This document shows, piece by piece, positions 5,810 to 6,644 of a stretch of 6,644 nt of DNA. The notes under the pieces were generated by a model. It ran no database searches. It saw only the letters and a program-made list of their open reading frames with translations, and was not told where the DNA came from. A program made the translations under genes and the position numbers. Every line of letters begins with the position of its first letter. Position 1 is the first letter of the stretch. Where the stretch lies: positions 1-6,644 of the forward strand of contig JAHHRC010000070.1 in NCBI GenBank assembly GCA_020026035.1. The letters run 5' to 3'. Source of the stretch: Erysipelotrichaceae bacterium (GTDB lineage Bacteria > Bacillota_I > Bacilli_A > Erysipelotrichales > Erysipelotrichaceae).

Positions 5810-6644
5810 ATGGCGTTTTTTCTAAAACAAACAAAAAACAGGAAAGGTACTTACTTACAGATTTATCTAAACTACTACGATTCAGACGCAAAGAGTGCGC
5901 GGCATCAATCGTATCAAGTGGTTGGCTATTTACATGAGTTAGTCGAACAAGGAATTGAAGATCCAATTGCAATGGCGAAAGCGAAAGTGGAACAGTTAAA
6001 CAAAAAACTACGGTGGATTCGTGCAAAGGATCGTAAAGTGCTTGGTGTTGATGAATACGAAATGCTTGGCTATTTTCCTTTGAAGCAAATTCAAAATGGA
6101 TTGTCTTCGACCTTTGAGAAACAAGAGATTATTGAAACACTGGTGTATCAAATGTTAGTACATGGCAGTATTGCAAGTGAAGAAAAGGTTTCAAAACTTG
6201 TAAGATGTAATGTGTATTCAAAGGAAGAGGTAAAAGAAGCTTTAGCGAGTGTTACAAAGAATTATGAGGACATTCTTAATCAATACACAAAGGCAGTGAA
6301 ACAAAAATACGGTGTAAGTGATGAACAGCTGTATGTTGTACGAGGACGTGTATTTGCGGATGATTGTGTGTATCGTTTGGGTTGTTTGTTTGACGCAAAT
6401 AAGATGTTACTTGGAATGAAGTTGTTTGCCTTAGACGCAAGTTTAGATGTCATTGTGGAAGAATTGAAAACAATGGCGGATGTGACAGGGGAAGTGATTC
6501 TAGATGATGAAGTAATTGATGAGTTGTTTGATGATTTTAGTGAAACGATTGAGAAGATGGAAGAAGAGATTGAAGTAGAAAACTTTGATTGTGTGTTTGG
6601 TCGTTTTGTGATTCGTTGTATTGCGGATTTGTTGTTTGGAATCT
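5810..6644 (+). CDS. IS1634-type transposase-derived protein, partial at window edge, catalytic core shortened
   Basis: The frame is open for 278 codons and runs off the window, so there is no stop codon in view. The N-terminus matches what I know of IS1634-type (DDE, IS4-superfamily) transposases. MAFFLKQTKN..KGTYLQIY is at residues 1-19, GYLHEL..GIEDP at 39-52, LGYFPLK at 86-92, and LVYQML, corresponding to the family's LVYARI-like helix, at 111-116. RLGCLFDANKMLLGMKLF (189-206) corresponds to the strand pair that leads to the PGN motif. Where the family normally has YYDVTN.YF with the first catalytic Asp, this protein has LYVVRGRVF (174-182), and the PGN block reads ALDAS. After a VILDD segment (229-233), an acidic helix leads directly to VFGRFVIRCIADLLFGI (262-278), which resembles the family's C-terminal HFLICFLALL helix. 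Family members are usually about 550-600 aa, so a large part of the core seems missing. It may be a domesticated, DNA-binding-only derivative or a decayed copy. No terminal inverted repeat is visible upstream. Confidence 0.75.
   Translation, partial: MAFFLKQTKNRKGTYLQIYLNYYDSDAKSARHQSYQVVGYLHELVEQGIEDPIAMAKAKVEQLNKKLRWIRAKDRKVLGVDEYEMLGYFPLKQIQNGLSSTFEKQEIIETLVYQMLVHGSIASEEKVSKLVRCNVYSKEEVKEALASVTKNYEDILNQYTKAVKQKYGVSDEQLYVVRGRVFADDCVYRLGCLFDANKMLLGMKLFALDASLDVIVEELKTMADVTGEVILDDEVIDELFDDFSETIEKMEEEIEVENFDCVFGRFVIRCIADLLFGI

Noticed and set aside
5757..6026. 89-codon minus-strand frame opposite the transposase-like gene
   Set aside because: It is antisense to a recognisable protein, has no RBS, and shows no family resemblance.

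Overview
The window looks like chromosomal DNA from a low-to-moderate-GC Gram-positive (Firmicutes) bacterium. The signs are AGGAGG-type ribosome binding sites, short intergenic gaps, strong U-tract terminators, a Firmicutes-style Tex protein and a LysM/G5/M23 cell-wall hydrolase. The style would fit the Erysipelotrichia or a neighbouring class, but no 16S or other taxonomic marker is present, so this is only an impression.

Layout. Positions 1-234 hold two tandem tRNA units: the 3' part of one tRNA, then a complete tRNA-Asn(GUU) with its own promoter. Each is followed by its own intrinsic terminator. From 245 a promoter drives two small uncharacterised membrane-associated genes (296-1003 and 1012-1470), with the stop codon of the first overlapping the ribosome binding site of the second. 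A 12-bp hairpin with a short U tract follows, then tex (1526-3790), which encodes an S1-domain RNA-binding protein. A symmetrical terminator at 3794-3820 separates tex from two convergent minus-strand genes. These read in the order secreted LysM-G5-M23 peptidase (4176-5699), then a small NifX/NifB-type protein (3823-4164). The two minus-strand genes look like one operon, because the RBS of the second overlaps the stop codon of the first.

Divergent from the peptidase, starting at 5810 and running off the right edge, is an open reading frame clearly related to IS1634-type transposases. The familiar N-terminal landmarks are present, but the first catalytic Asp motif looks replaced and the catalytic core appears greatly shortened. 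The reading frame stays open for all 278 visible codons. A remodelled, possibly domesticated transposase-derived protein is the most unusual item here; a decayed IS that happens to be open is the main alternative.

Functionally the window is mostly housekeeping (tRNA, Tex, cell-wall hydrolase) with several uncharacterised small proteins. No CRISPR array, riboswitch, phage module or obvious defence island was seen. Two annotated starts need care. The frame of the first gene can be extended back to 203, and that of tex to 1478, but both extensions run through terminator hairpins and the internal starts at 296 and 1526 are better supported.
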